64,000 nt of DNA from Symbiodinium natans (lineage: Eukaryota > Sar > Dinophyceae > Suessiales > Symbiodiniaceae). The notes below the pieces were generated by a model. That model saw only the letters and a list, made by a program, of their open reading frames with translations, did no database searches and had not been told where the DNA came from. The stretch is taken from NCBI GenBank assembly GCA_905221605.1, contig CAJNDS010002492.1, positions 1 through 64,000 on the forward strand, given 5' to 3'. Numbering within the stretch: position 1 is the stretch's first letter; the number at the start of each line of letters is the position of its first letter. A program made the position numbers and the translations under genes. Shown piece by piece: positions 11,342 to 22,652 of this stretch.

Positions 11342-11407
11342 CTGGGCCTTCTCACTGCGCACAATAGCGCGCAGGAAGTAGAGGAACCTCAATCTCACGT
11401 CTGACAT
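11342..11407 (-). CDS. Exon-like island
   Basis: The minus strand from the in-frame ATG at 11405-11407 reads MSDVRLRFLYFLRAIVRSEK and stops at TAG soon after. Composition is protein-like and the island is bounded by telomere repeats (11426-11447 upstream, 11328-11340 downstream). Whether the ATG is used or is internal to an exon cannot be seen. Confidence 0.45.
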
Positions 11408-11539
11408 GTTTTGGCGGCTCCGGGGGTTTAGGGTTTAGGGTTTAGGGCTTTTCTGGGGTTGGAAGCCTACTATTTGGGAGTTTCTGTTCGGGGGCCCCAT
11501 ATTTTTGTAAACCACCACGTGCATATGAAAAAAAAATGC

Positions 11540-11626
11540 GCGAACGTGATAGGTGTTCGAGGAGCAGGTCCTCGATAGCGACCTCTCCGCCTGCCTCCGC
11601 CGTCTTAAAGAGCCTGAGCGCGCTCT
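11540..11626 (-). CDS. Exon-like island next to an M2 element
   Basis: The minus strand encodes ESALRLFKTAEAGGEVAIED followed by LLLEHLSRSR, a helix-rich stretch. An M2 element with a 5-bp target duplication lies immediately upstream on the coding strand (11627-11755). Function unknown. Confidence 0.5.
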
Positions 11627-11755
11627 CACAGATATGGGGGCTTACGATATTAGGGGGTACCTTACTTGTTGGCATTGGGGTCCTTATTGTAAGGGGATCC
11701 TACTATTTGGGGTTCTGTTTTAGGGGTCCCCTATTTCGTGAACCCCGTATCTGTG
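11627..11755. mobile_element. M2-family element with intact ends and 5-bp target-site duplication
   Basis: Ends CACAGATATGGGG and CCCCGTATCTGTG are inverted repeats. It is flanked on both sides by GCTCT (11622-11626 and 11756-11760). This is the clearest insertion footprint of the family; about 129 bp and non-coding. Confidence 0.75.
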
Positions 11756-11924
11756 GCTCTGAGAGGAATTGAACCTGCCATGTAGCACCTTGCAGAAACC
11801 AAGGGTGTTGTACGTACAAGTGGCTTCTTGCACGTTCGATCATTAGGGTTCAGGGTTTAGAGTTTAGGGTTGCACAAGTAACAAGGGGACTGCCCGTTTG
11901 CGCTCTACGCTTTCGGGGTCCTGT

Positions 11925-12082
11925 GCATCGGCTGCAAGGCGAACACTACTAAAGCTGTCCAAGATTGGCCCCGGAGCTTCTTCTCCCGCTCCAGACGCTC
12001 CTGCTCCAAACGCTCCTGCTCCATCTTTGCCTCAATTTTCAGGTCCTGGCAGTCGCGGTCTTCCAAGCTTGCCACGATACTG
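11925..12082 (-). CDS. Exon-like island: charged coiled coil
   Basis: The minus strand reads about 50 residues with SIVASLEDRDCQDLKIEAK followed by heptad-like MEQERLEQERLEREKKLRG. Strong helix and charge pattern. A CCCTAAA array begins four bases from its upstream edge. With the next island it could form one protein. Confidence 0.55.
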
Positions 12083-12186
12083 AAGGGTACCCTAAACCCT
12101 AAACCCTAAACCCTAAACCCTAAACCCTAAACTACCCTAAACCCTAAACCCTAAACCCCCAAACCCCTAAACCAAGGAACATCCTG

Positions 12187-12259
12187 CAGGCTTTTGGGGA
12201 TCAAAGTTTTCCGGAGTCCTTCTTGCTCATGGTCTTCTGCTTCTCGGTAATCCCTCGCC
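12187..12259 (-). CDS. Exon-like island, Glu/Arg-rich
   Basis: The minus strand encodes RDYREAEDHEQEGLRKTLIP and KSLQDV. It lies upstream (coding sense) of the coiled-coil island with telomere repeats between them, as expected for neighbouring exons. Splice sites not fixed. Confidence 0.5.
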
Positions 12260-12718
12260 TTGGGGGGTGTAGGGTTTAGGGTTTACGGTTTAAGGTTCAG
12301 GGTTTAGGGTTTAGGGTTTACGGCTTAGGGTTCAGGGTTTAGGGTGCCCCCTCCCAGGCTTACGGAGGCGCTTTAGGCCTGAGGGATATTCAAGGAGGAA
12401 TGCAATTCCCCCTAATATCAACCCCCCCCCCCCCCCCCCCTTCCCTTGCGTTTAGGCTTCAGGGATGTTCAAGGAGTGGTTTTGGCATTGGGTAGGGTAG
12501 GCAAAACTGAGAGCCAAGGTCCTGGCACAAGGGTAAGACTCATGACAAGCCCGGCGCACGACGCGGTAGTAGGAACGAAGCTCTTCTTCTCAGCGGGCTT
12601 TCGGGGTGACCGTGTCACTGATCGAGTAGCGATGGCTGGGCCATCTGGTGAAACCAGCGTCTCTTCCTTCCTTCCGGTGCACTTAGCCCCCGGATCTGCT
12701 GCCCCTAGGAAACCAGCA

Positions 12719-12762
<44 letters not shown>

Positions 12763-14404
12763 GCTATTCGACACTCTGGCCAGTGCTTTGCAGTATCTCC
12801 ACACTTCCTGCACCTTGAAATGAAACCCTAAACCCTACACCGAAACCCGAAGCATCCTTGAGCCCGAGACAGCAAGGCTCCCTTCACTGTCATACCCACC
12901 CTGTTGACAGAGCCGAAGGTACAAGTAGTGTACTGTTTGTTGAAGAAGTTTGGCAAGGATATAACCGACAAGCTCTCCAGCTATGCAGCTATGTGATCTC
13001 GTGACGGATACAATTGCCTTGCAGGACTTCGAGCTTACACCCTCAACCCTGAAAGCCCCACGTCCAATGCTAGTTGTGCGTAACGGGTGGGCAAACCGGC
13101 TCAGTTCCCCACGAGTTGTCGATCAGACTGTTTCCTCGGCGTCTAGGTTCGTGGGCACGGGCTCTAAGACAGCGAATCCAGAGACGAGCGATTGAAGCTA
13201 CTCTTTCGGGGAGAGGATTCGGGCGACACTTAGGGATATAGACCCTCTGAAAAAGGTCCCTGTTTAAGAGAGCCAGAAGTAGGTTCAGAAGGGTTCCCTC
13301 TTGGGGTCCCCCTTTGTCCTACCTGGACTGTTGCAGCTTCATCCCTGGGAGCGGCTTGCATTCTTCTGGTGTTATGGCGTAGCCCTCGCATCTTGAAGCC
13401 CTTCTGGCTGGTTCTTAGTAGGGAATGAGGGAATGAAGGGCCTCTATCATCCCTTAAAGCCTTAAAGGGTATAAGTAAGGCCCTCGCTCCCTCTTTCCCC
13501 ATTTCGAACCAGGGAGCCTTGTAAAGCACAAGGGCTATTCCAGGGACATTAGCTTCAGGGTTCAGGGTTAAGGGTTTAGGGTAGTTGGAGTCCAGGAGTT
13601 GGGGCTTCAGGGCTCCTACTTTTCGAGTTGCTGTCTAGGGTTTAGGGTTTTGACTCATCCCCCCCCCCCCCCCACACACGCCCAACACCGAACCCCACGA
13701 AACCCTCGTGCGAACCAAACCCCTAAACCCTAAACCCTAAACCCTCAACCCTGCAACCTCAACCCCCCCAGAATTCCCACAGCACCCTGACAAGGTGCGC
13801 AGCTTGCCGATCGATCTCGCCCTTCGCGGAGTGTCTTTGGGGACTGGTGGGGATCTCACAAGGTGGCAGATCACTAAGACGGGCCTGTCGCTTGGTTAAG
13901 GGGGTGTTTAGGGCACGGTAGAAGCAACGATGACTCAATCAATGTCTGATTTGACAGTAACCCATGGCCAAGGAGGGATCGAGTTGCAACATGTGAAAGC
14001 CTGAGAACCCAGCTTTCGACTGAACAAAGCCTAACACCCTAACCCCAGAGCCCCAACAAGCCCAAGGGTACAGCTAAGCAAAGCTTTCAAACTGCCGCGA
14101 CTATACAACTATAAGGCTATTCTCTAGACTATTTAGGGGGGGGGGGCTCAAAGCCGCGACCTGAGGGGTCTTGAAGGGCTTACATTTCGGAGATTAGGGT
14201 TTAGGGTTTAGGGTTTAGGGTTCAGGGTTCAGGGTTTAGCGTTTAGATCTTGAGGAGCGTGTTGGAATGCGCTAAAGTAGCACATTGCCGCTTTGCAGAT
14301 TGAGCTGGGCAAGTTTGGGGCTCAAGGCCACCCTAAAGCCTAAACCCTAATTAAACCCTAAACCCTAAACCCTAAACCCTAAACCCTAAACCCTGAGCGT
14401 TAAG
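12260..14404. other. Repeat-rich stretch, one weak exon candidate
   Basis: Degenerate telomere units at 12268-12343, a poly-C run at 12421-12440, a CT microsatellite at 12722-12759 and telomere arrays at 13718-13747, 14194-14235 and 14352-14394. A minus-strand frame near 13787-13855 (SAKGEIDRQAAHLVRVLWE) looks protein-like but is too short to call. Nothing else was recognised. Confidence 0.45.
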
Positions 14405-14485
14405 GAAGAGCATCTGTGCTATGCCAGGTGGCGCATCAGCCTGCAGCTTCTCCCTGAGCACCATGTTGAGTGTTGAAGATGCTGT
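14405..14485 (-). CDS. Exon-like island
   Basis: The minus strand encodes ASSTLNMVLREKLQADAPPG and IAQMLFLN. The downstream edge runs into a CCCTAAA array at 14352-14396. Protein-like composition; no family recognised. Confidence 0.45.
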
Positions 14486-16484
14486 TTGGGACCAGTAGGA
14501 TTAAGAGTCCAGCGAAGGAGTCATGATGGAGCCACCCTAAATGCTAAACCCTAAACCCTGAACCCAAAGCCCTTTTTGCCACTGGTCTGAGGTCTAAACC
14601 CTTTTTTGAAGCATAGAGGTCTAAACCCTAAACCCTATAAACCCTAAACCCAGCCCCTGGAGCCCCCTGTACCCACTTGGACTCCGCTCTATTTCGCTCA
14701 CTCCACCTTCTCGAACGGAGCCTTCCATCTGAACCTGACAACCTGCAGCCGAGTGGGCCTTACCTGGATTGGCGTTTAAACCAGGTGAAAAATGTAGGAA
14801 AATGCAACACATGCCAAGAGCCAACCTAGCTATAGCGGCCCTTATCTTGGTACCCAGCAACCGTTGTTTTAAATCAGGGTGCCCTTTTCTGGGTTGGTTG
14901 CTCTATACGGGAACCTTGGGAACCAACAAAAACAGGGTGGTAAACCCTAAACCCTAAACCCTAAACCCTAAACCCTAAACCCTAAACCCTAAGTTACAGC
15001 CCCATGGCCTCGTCATCGTCATTGTCATCTCCATGCTCGCTGCCCGGATGTCGTCATCCTGCGGGCTTTCGCTCTTTGACCTCGGAGGACATTGTAGGTT
15101 TAGGGTTTAGGGTTTAGGGTTTAGGGTTTAGGGTTTAGGGTTTAGGGTTTAGGGTTAGTGTTGGGGAGGGGCGGGGGGGGGTGGGGGGGTGGAGTTAGGG
15201 TCTAGGGTCTAGGGGATTAGGGTTTGGGGTGTGGGGTTCAGGGTTCAGGGTTTAGGGCAAATTTCACGCTGTACTTGCTTGGGCTACGCAGGGTCGACAG
15301 GCTTGTGTCTTTGTTCCTTGGTACAAGGTTTGTGTGAGTGGCGATGTAGTGCTCATGTAGGTTACAAGGATCTCCCTTTTTCATGAAACCCCACGAGCGC
15401 AAGAGTCAGATGAACTCCAGAAACCCCGAACCCCAAAATACCAAACCTTTCACTCGTACAACCCCTAAAGGCCTAAACCCTACAACTACTTTGACGGCTG
15501 TAGATTGGGATGTTCCCCTTATACTATCAGTCCTTAATCGGAATTACAATAGGGGGTACTATACTCCCTACTAAGGACTGTTGGTGTAAGGGGGAACATC
15601 CCAAGCTGTAGACCCTGAGCCCTAAACCCTAAACCCCCTAAACCCTAAACCCTAAACCCTAAACCCTAAACCCTAAACCCTAAACCCTAAACCCTAAACC
15701 CTAAACCCTTTTGCAAGCCAGGCGCCATGCGGTGATGCGCCGACGCGCAGCTTTCCGAGTGCGCGAGTTGGGCCGGAGCAAGTCTCCGGTGGGTGCCTCG
15801 AAAGGGAGGTTTAGGGTCTAGGTTCATAGGGTTTAGGGCTTAGGGTTTGGGGTTTAGGGTTTGGGGTTTAGGTGGGTTTGGGGTTTAGGGCTGAGGTGCT
15901 GAACGTTTTAGAGGCAAAAGGGGTCAAGGGCTCTGGCTGTCACTTTTCAGGGAGAGATCGAGGGTTCACACAAGAGAATCACCTGCTATCTGAAGGAGGG
16001 GACCCTTGTAAGGGACCTGAGGGGTTCCGTTGGGGTAGGGCAACTCAAGGGACTTAAGGAGGAGCCCTGACAAGGGACCTCAGGGGTTCCTTTGGGGCTT
16101 ATGTAGGGGCTACTGAGGTATATAGGGACTGTGTGAGGTATGTAAGGGTTGTATGGAGGTAATAAGACTCAAGGTCCCTTCGAGGGTCCCTCCTTATACC
16201 CCTCAAAGTGCGGTAGTTGCAAGAGCTCGGGACTCCGACTCATGAGCGACACGTGCAGCCCGGGGTTACGATGCTAGGCGACAGCAGAAACTGCACGTTC
16301 TCCATGAAAGTGCTGCACAAGTACAAACGAAGCTTTCGCAAATTGCGACTGGTACCCCTCCCTTCCCCCCTCCCAAGCAACTCCGACTTTACACTTGCAG
16401 GAGCCATGTCAGTAGGAGGTATTTTCGTACGGTGCCCCCTAAACATCCCTGGAAGCCCTAGCTAAGCAGGCAGGGCGCAAAGAA
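14486..16484. other. Repeat-rich stretch
   Basis: Telomere arrays at 14942-14993, 15093-15155 and 15640-15712, G-rich sequence at 15167-15190, an M1 element at 15505-15604, and near-duplicate phrases containing 'agggacctgaggggttcc' at about 16010 and 16072. A minus-strand frame near 16240-16370 (TFMENVQFLLSP) is a weak exon candidate. Confidence 0.45.
15505..15604. mobile_element. M1-family element, best-preserved copy (100 bp)
   Basis: Starts TTGGGATGTTCCCCTTATAC and ends GTAAGGGGGAACATCCCAA, with inner inverted blocks CAGTCCTTAAT and AAGGACTG. Terminal inverted repeats of about 30 bp leave a loop of about 40 bp, a foldback MITE without coding capacity. Confidence 0.8.
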
Positions 16485-16572
16485 CATGGTCTTACTGGAC
16501 ACGTCCACCCGCTTGCGGAGCGAGAGTAAGTCGTACTCGCTTCGCGGCCACGGCAGAAACTTCACCGAAATC
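16485..16572 (-). CDS. Exon-like island
   Basis: The minus strand encodes GEISVKFLPWPRSEYDLLSL then RKRVDVSSKTMFF. Strand and composition fit the other islands. No domain recognised. Confidence 0.5.
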
Positions 16573-17116
16573 TCACCTGAGTGGCCGACTTCTCCCCAAA
16601 CCCGAAAAATTCCAAGCTTGCAAGTAGGAGAGATGTCAGACTGGCAGCTTTTGCAGGACTGCCGGGCTTTAGAGCATCCTGGTTCCAGACCCTGCGTCCA
16701 ACGATACGTCCAGAACACGCAAACCATACCGGGCCAGCGGAGAAGGCGTACAAGCCTTAAACCCTGGAGCCAAAAGGCCCCCCTGCCCTGCACTCGAAGC
16801 AGATGCAGTCTCGACCCTACTCAGGTTTCACCAGAAGACGCCTTCCACTCGGGCTTCCAAGATGCTGCGTTGAGCACGCGAGCCGATGACGCCGACCTTG
16901 CAGAATGTGGGGCTTCCGAGAATAAGGGCCTCCACCGTGTTTTCCCCAAAACCCAAAACCCAAAACCCAAAACCCAAAACCCAAAACCCTAAACCCTAAA
17001 CCACTTCGAATACTCCCCCCACAGCCGTTGCAGTGCAATTCTCTCCCTAAAACCCAGGCTTCAGGGACCATCGCCTGGTCCGAGTCTCCGTCCGTCTAGC
17101 CCCAAAACCCTGCATC

Positions 17117-17318
17117 TAGGGTTTAGGGCTAGGGTTTAGGGTTTAGGGTTTAGGGTTTAGGGTTTAGGGTTTAGGGTTTAGGGTTTAGGGTTTAGGGTTT
17201 AGGGTTTAGGGTTTAGTGTTTAGGTTTAGGGTTTAGGGTTTAGGGTTTAGGGTTTAGGGTTTAGGGTTTAGGGTTTAGGGTTTAGGGTTTAGGGCTAGGG
17301 TTTGGGGTTTAGGGTTTC
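17117..17318 (+). repeat. Longest telomere array in the window, about 28 units
   Basis: About 200 bp of TTTAGGG with three one-base variants (GGGCTAGGG, TTTAGTG, TTTAGG). It lies directly next to the exon-like island at 17333. Confidence 0.95.
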
Positions 17319-17332
17319 GGGGGCAGTAGTCG

Positions 17333-17432
17333 TAGAAATCATGGCCGAAGGGGCGAAGGCGACCTCGGCCTGCAGCTGAAAGTTCTCCTCCGGGATGACG
17401 TACCAGCCCGGGAGCATGTTCTGAAACCTCGC
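17333..17432 (-). CDS. Exon-like island
   Basis: The minus strand encodes RFQNMLPGWYVIPEENFQLQ and AEVAFAPSAM. Between two telomere arrays (17117-17318 and 17443-17508). Family unknown. Confidence 0.5.
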
Positions 17433-17690
17433 AGAGAGATTTGGGTTTAGGGTTTGGGGTTTGGGGTTTGGGGTTTGGGATTTAGGGTTTAGGGTTTAGG
17501 GTTTAGGGCTTTTTGCGGGTGGTTTGGGGTTTAGGTCTCAGGGTTTCTTAAGTTTCTCAGAGACTGGCGTTTAGGGTCATTCAGGGAATCAGAGTGGAAA
17601 TACCTTGAACCGGGCCCCCGGACGCCACGATCTCAAGAACTGAAGCTCTGACATGCATGCATCCACTCATCCACTCGAAAGCAAAATGAC

Positions 17691-17797
17691 TCGGGGGGTT
17701 TACGATATTTAGGGTACCCTACTGGGGTGCTTATAAGGGGATCCTACTATTTGGGGGTCTATATTTTGGGGTCCCCTGTTTTCGCCAACCCCCGTAT
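17691..17797. mobile_element. M2-family element
   Basis: GGGGGGTTTACGATATTTAG at the left and TTTTCGCCAACCCCCGTATG at the right are inverted. The interior GGATCCTACTATTTGGGGG is the family core. Confidence 0.65.
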
Positions 17798-17864
17798 GTA
17801 GGCGTTGAACATGTGTGCTCTAGCCGACCTCGGCGAGAAGGGACTTTCGTTTGCACAAGCCTAG

Positions 17865-17930
17865 CCAGGTGGCGTTTTGTACTTATCGTTGATGATCTCG
17901 CGGTTGAACTTTGTCCACGTCTCGGTGGAA
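17865..17930 (-). CDS. Exon-like island
   Basis: The minus strand encodes TWTKFNREIINDKYKTPPG and then a stop. Short, with coding-like codon use. Flanks 17933-18230 show no further convincing frame. Confidence 0.35.
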
Positions 17931-18394
17931 CCTCATCTGCATGGCGAGGTGGAGGGGGAAGCAGAGCGAGAGAGCAAGAACAAGATACTATTGAATCCTC
18001 ATGACACCTGTCCATGAGCAGAATGTTGTGCAGCTCTCTCGTCCGCAAGCAGTTGGCTTTCCAACGCCAAGCAGTTTTGTATACAGAGTTAAAGGTGACT
18101 AAACCAAGCTCCCAGGAACAATACGCATACTTGGTGGCAATGGGCGCGTTCCTCCGTTCAGAGAAGGGCGATTTTTGGTGGCGGGGTTCGACGATGTAAC
18201 GGAAAGCGTTGGCACGAGCCATCATTTTTATGTAGGGTTTAGGGTCTAGGGGTTTTGGGTTTCGTCGGCATTCATCTCAAAGGACTAAGGGATTTCAGGG
18301 GTTCTTTAGGGGTTATTCAGGGGCTGATTCGGCATATACAGGCTCTATAGGGTATATGTTCTGCGTAATCGACACCCCCCCCCCCCCCCCCCAA

Positions 18395-18765
18395 ACCCTG
18401 CCCGTTACCCCGAAGAACGGCACGGACCACAGGGGGGGAGAGACAAGCCTCAACCTGAACCCCAAACCTGAACCCTAAGCCCGAAAACCTAAACCCGCCA
18501 GTGACCCACAGGGGGGATAAACCCGAAACCTTAACCGCTTTAACCCTGAACCGTAAACCCAGCACGAACCACAGGGGGGGAGAGGGGAAACCATAAACCT
18601 ACCATGACCCCAAACCTTGAACGGTAAACTCTAAACCCACCGCCAATGGACCAAGGAGGTCAGAGTGAACATCCTGAACTCTACAGCCTAACCCTAAACC
18701 CTAAACCCATGAGCCACAGGGGGGGGAGGAACCCAGCACCCAGCATGAACCACAGGGCAGGGAAT
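18395..18765. repeat. Degenerate tandem repeat with a CCACAGGGGGGG core
   Basis: Five occurrences of a phrase close to GAACCACAGGGGGGGAG (about 18427, 18508, 18570, 18715, 18748), spaced 35-145 bp and separated by CCTGAACCC-type telomere-derived text. Confidence 0.6.
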
Positions 18766-18914
18766 TACTAAGGGGGCGAGGGGGGGGTGCGGCTATGCTG
18801 GCTCATATATAGGGGGGCTATATAGGGGAATAAGATGAAGGGTCCCTTCTAGGGGTCCCTCCTTATATAACGTAATCATCGTGGACCAGCATGCTTCCCC
18901 CTAAGCGATGGCCC

Positions 18915-19022
18915 GCTCCTCATGAGCAGGCACATGAGGGCAAACTTCTTCTCGATGAGCATGACTCCGGGAGGATCGACCAAGATGGTCAGCATAATGC
19001 TTGCAAACAAGCCTCCATGACG
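18915..19022 (-). CDS. Exon-like island: possible membrane segment
   Basis: The minus strand encodes RHGGLFASIMLTILVDPPGV and MLIEKKFALMC, moderately hydrophobic. A telomere array starts at 19029, upstream in coding sense. Could belong with other membrane islands but no linkage can be shown. Confidence 0.4.
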
Positions 19023-22000
19023 CTTCTGAAGGGTTTAGGGTTTAGGGGCTCGGCCCTAAACCCTAAACCCTTAGGGTTTATAGTCGTCCTGGTCCTTGAA
19101 TAGATGGAATTTGGGTTTCGGGTGGATTTTAATTCTTCGGGGTTTTGGGCTTTTTCCCACGTTTTTTAAGGAGCCCATAGATAGAATCCTGAAGCCCATA
19201 GATAGACTATCGCAAAGAGTCTCAAAACCCAAAGATAGAACATTTTCGGGACCCCGAAAAAACACCGTTTTCGGCTTAACCGTTCAGGTCCGCAGGGGTC
19301 TTGACACTGTTTTCTGTAGAGACACAACAGTCTATACACGCATGTATAATCATCCTGGAATAGATGGCGTCTTGGAATTGCTAGCTGTTTTTTGTGAAAT
19401 TCTGTGTTTGCCGAACCCATTGATAAAATATCCTTGTGTAAGAACAGAAGAGGAAGAGGACAGGAAGAACTCCCCAACCCCCACCCCCACCCCTGGGAAC
19501 CCATAGATAGAATCTAGTTAACCCCGACGGCCCCCACCCCTTATCAAATGTAACATGGGGGGCGGGGGGGGGGGGGGCATAATGCAAAACGGTAATTTTG
19601 ATGTTTTCAGGTTTGCGCCGGAGGGGAGGGTAATTTGGGGGCCCCCAAAATCCCACCCCCTCAAACCCACACCATCGGTGTCATGGTCGAAGCGCATTTC
19701 GGGTCCGCCCGATCGTGAACGGGGGTGTGCGTTTCAGGTGCGCCGCGCGTGGCCGCGGAGGTGCGTTTCAGGCTCAGCTGGAATGCGTTTCGTACAGGCC
19801 AAGGTGCGTTTCAGGTCCGGCACCACCATGACATGAAGCCACAAGTCCGAAGCCCCTGAAGCCACCCGCTACAAGCCATGTCAGGCCGCGTCCAGGTTTA
19901 TAGGGTTTATTGTATTTATAGGGTCCAGGACTTATAGGGTTTAGGATTTAGGGGTTTAGGCTTGAGTGGACTTAGGGTTTATGTGAACTGTCATGTGGAC
20001 TCCTGAAGCAATCAGCTTGAGGGATTTTGTTTTGCGGGGGCGGCCCTATGCAGGGTGGAAGCGCGTTCCCCCCCCCCGCCACCCCTAAAATCGCTAATGT
20101 CCAGAAACCCTACAATGCCCTACAACCCAAACCCTAAACCCTAAGCCCTAAGCCCTAAACCCTAAACCCTAAGCCCTATGCCCTAAACCCTAAACCCAAA
20201 ACCCAAAACCCAAAACCCAAAACCCTAAACCCGAAACCCTAAACTAAAACCTAAACCCTAAACCCTAAACCCTAAACCCTAAACCCTAAACCCTAAACCC
20301 TAAGCCCTAAACCCTTAACCTTAAACCCTCGACCGTAAACCCTAAACCGTAAACCCTAAACCCTAGACTCTAAACCCTAAACCCTACACCCGAAACCCTA
20401 AACCCGAAACCCTAAACCCTAAAACCTAAACCCTAAACCCTAAAGCCTAAACCCTAAGCCCCCTAAACCTTAAACCCTAAACCCTAAACCGTAAACCCTA
20501 AACCGTAAACCCTAAACCGTAAACCCTAAACCCTAAACCCCAAACCCGAAACCCTAAACCCGAAACCCTACACCCTAAAACCTAAACCCTAAACCCTCAA
20601 CCCTAAACCTCAAGCACTGCGCCTGAAATGCACCATGTGTGCGTCTGAAATGCCCCCGGTATGGTTCTGAATTGTCTCCCGTCGGGATCCCGAACACCGG
20701 GCCTGAAATTCGTACCTGAAATGACCCTAGGTGCGTCAGAAACGTACAACGCTCCCGGTGCCATAACTTCTCTTGCGCCCTCCCCCGAAAAGAGCACCTC
20801 CAACTCCCCTGGGAACCCATAGATAGAATATATAGCTAACTCCGACCGCGGAGGCGCCTAAACTCTAGGCCAGGGTTCTCAGGCTATGTAAGCCTCAAGA
20901 GAGGCGTCTGCCAGTGATGCCTACTTTGGGCTGCTTGGAGCCTTACATTATATAGCTTAGAACCCTAAACCCGAAACACGAAACCCCAAAAACCCAAATC
21001 CCCGACTCAAACACTGTCAAAAAGAGGAAACCCATAGATAGAATATAGTTGACCCCGGTGCGCCCCTTGGCCCTAAACTTTAGGCCAAAATCTATCCAAC
21101 GTTTTGGGGCTTTTGAAATTCGATTTATCCTTTTGGAAAGGGGTTTTGTTTTTTCGGATTTTCAAATATTGAATCTACTTAAGGATGCTTATAGGGCTAT
21201 GCGTTCAGCAGGGTGGCGCTCACACAGAATCATGCCTATGCCCGTGATCACTGAATGATTGCAGCGCTTTCTTCAAAGAGCATCGTCTGGCTCCCGTTAC
21301 ATCCGGTTGGGTGCTGGAACTCAAGGCTGGAGGATGAGTTTAGGGTTTAGGGTTTGGGGTTTAGGGCTAGGGTTTCGGGTTTAGGAAACCTACCATCCAC
21401 AAGGCTTCATTGCCACCATCCTCAGAATTCAGAAGCCTTCCCCTGACTACTGTTTGCTTAAGAACCCCCCCGCAAGAAATACCCAGGGTTTCCAGCTAAA
21501 GCCTCGCCCGAGGTCCGAAGTATTTCCCCAGGGACCGTTTCAATCATGGTAATCTAGGGCCCCAAAAATGCACATAAGCAACAATTAGGATAGGGATATC
21601 CCATATAAACCCCCCTACAAGGAAGCCCAGTAAGGTAGGGATATCCCTATAAAATGCTTATGCTTATGTCCTTTTTGGGTGCCTAATAATCCGGGAAAGT
21701 TGCCACAACTGAGGGGACGATTGTGCGACAGTAGCGGTTGATTGAGGACTTTTGACTTGGGGCTTCTTCACCTCGTTTAGGGTTTAGGGCTCTTTCTCCA
21801 TCCAAGAGAAACCGGCAGAGAAAATCCGGCGCCGTATCCTCCATCCGTCTTTGTTTCGGGGTGGCTTGTACGAAGCGAAAGCAACGCTTTTCGCGTGTTT
21901 CGCCACGACTATTTGAACCAGCTGCTATCCTGACTGCTATCAGCGGCTGAATGTAAGGTTTGTGATTTTAAGTATGTTCGGGCTGAGGGCTTGCACTTTG

Positions 22001-22554
22001 GGCTACTTTATGACATTCGAAGGCTTACCCTGGGGCCTCGGATCTAACCCTAAACCCTCTGAGGCGACTCAACGCATAAGATGCCTGGCTTGTTGAGCTC
22101 AGACCCCAAAAACCCAATTAACCCAAACCCTGAAGCCCAGCAAATAGAAGGACTAGACCCAGGAGTAACCTGCTGCAAAAAGGGTGCCCTTTTTTGTTTT
22201 AAAGGGGATCATAAGGGAACCTAAACCCGGAACAAGGGCCTACACTGTGTCCTAGAGAAACCCTCAACCCTCAACCCTAAACCCTGCCAAGGAGCACATC
22301 CAAAGAATGAATTGGACCACAAAGGAGGGGTGGCCTCGGTACTAGTCTTTAGGGGACCCTACCTTGGGCCCCATAAGGTTGTACCCTTGGCTTTGGGGAC
22401 CCCTTTTTTGGGGATTTAGGGTTAGGTTCTTTTTTAGGGTTTAGGGTTTAGGGCTTAGGGTTTGGGAAAGATCCTCTACTAAGTGGGGCCATATTCGGAG
22501 TATATCAAAATAGAACGCCAACCCCTCAAACCCGAAACCCTAAACCGCGCGCTT
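19023..22554. repeat. Repeat complex with a degenerate telomere block and a dispersed CCATAGATAGAAT motif
   Basis: 20124-20610 is a decayed telomere-like block of more than 60 units with variants CCGTAAA, CCCGAAA, CCCAAAA and CCCTAAG. The phrase GGAACCCATAGATAGAAT followed by TAG/TTAACCCCGAC recurs at about 19497, 20812 and 21028, with partial copies at 19168 and 19190. GTGCGTTTCAGG units at 19680-19820 recur inverted (CCTGAAATGCAC) at 20620-20740. An imperfect inverted element lies at 21552-21690. No gene recognised. Confidence 0.55.
22153..22255. mobile_element. M7-family element
   Basis: CTAGACCCAGGAGTAACC at the left and GTGTCCTAG at the right, with the same interior blocks as 7326-7460. 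Confidence 0.6.
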
Positions 22555-22652
22555 TTTTGGCGAACCGGCCCGTAAGCAGCGCGCCGCCACCGGAAATCAA
22601 CTCATGCAAGGTGTGAAGGCAGGAACTCTTGCAACTGGACTGCGAACGACTG
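22555..22652 (-). CDS. Exon-like island
   Basis: The minus strand encodes KSSCLHTLHELISGGGALLT and GRFAKKAR. The downstream side runs directly into CCCTAAACCG-type units. Function unknown. Confidence 0.45.
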
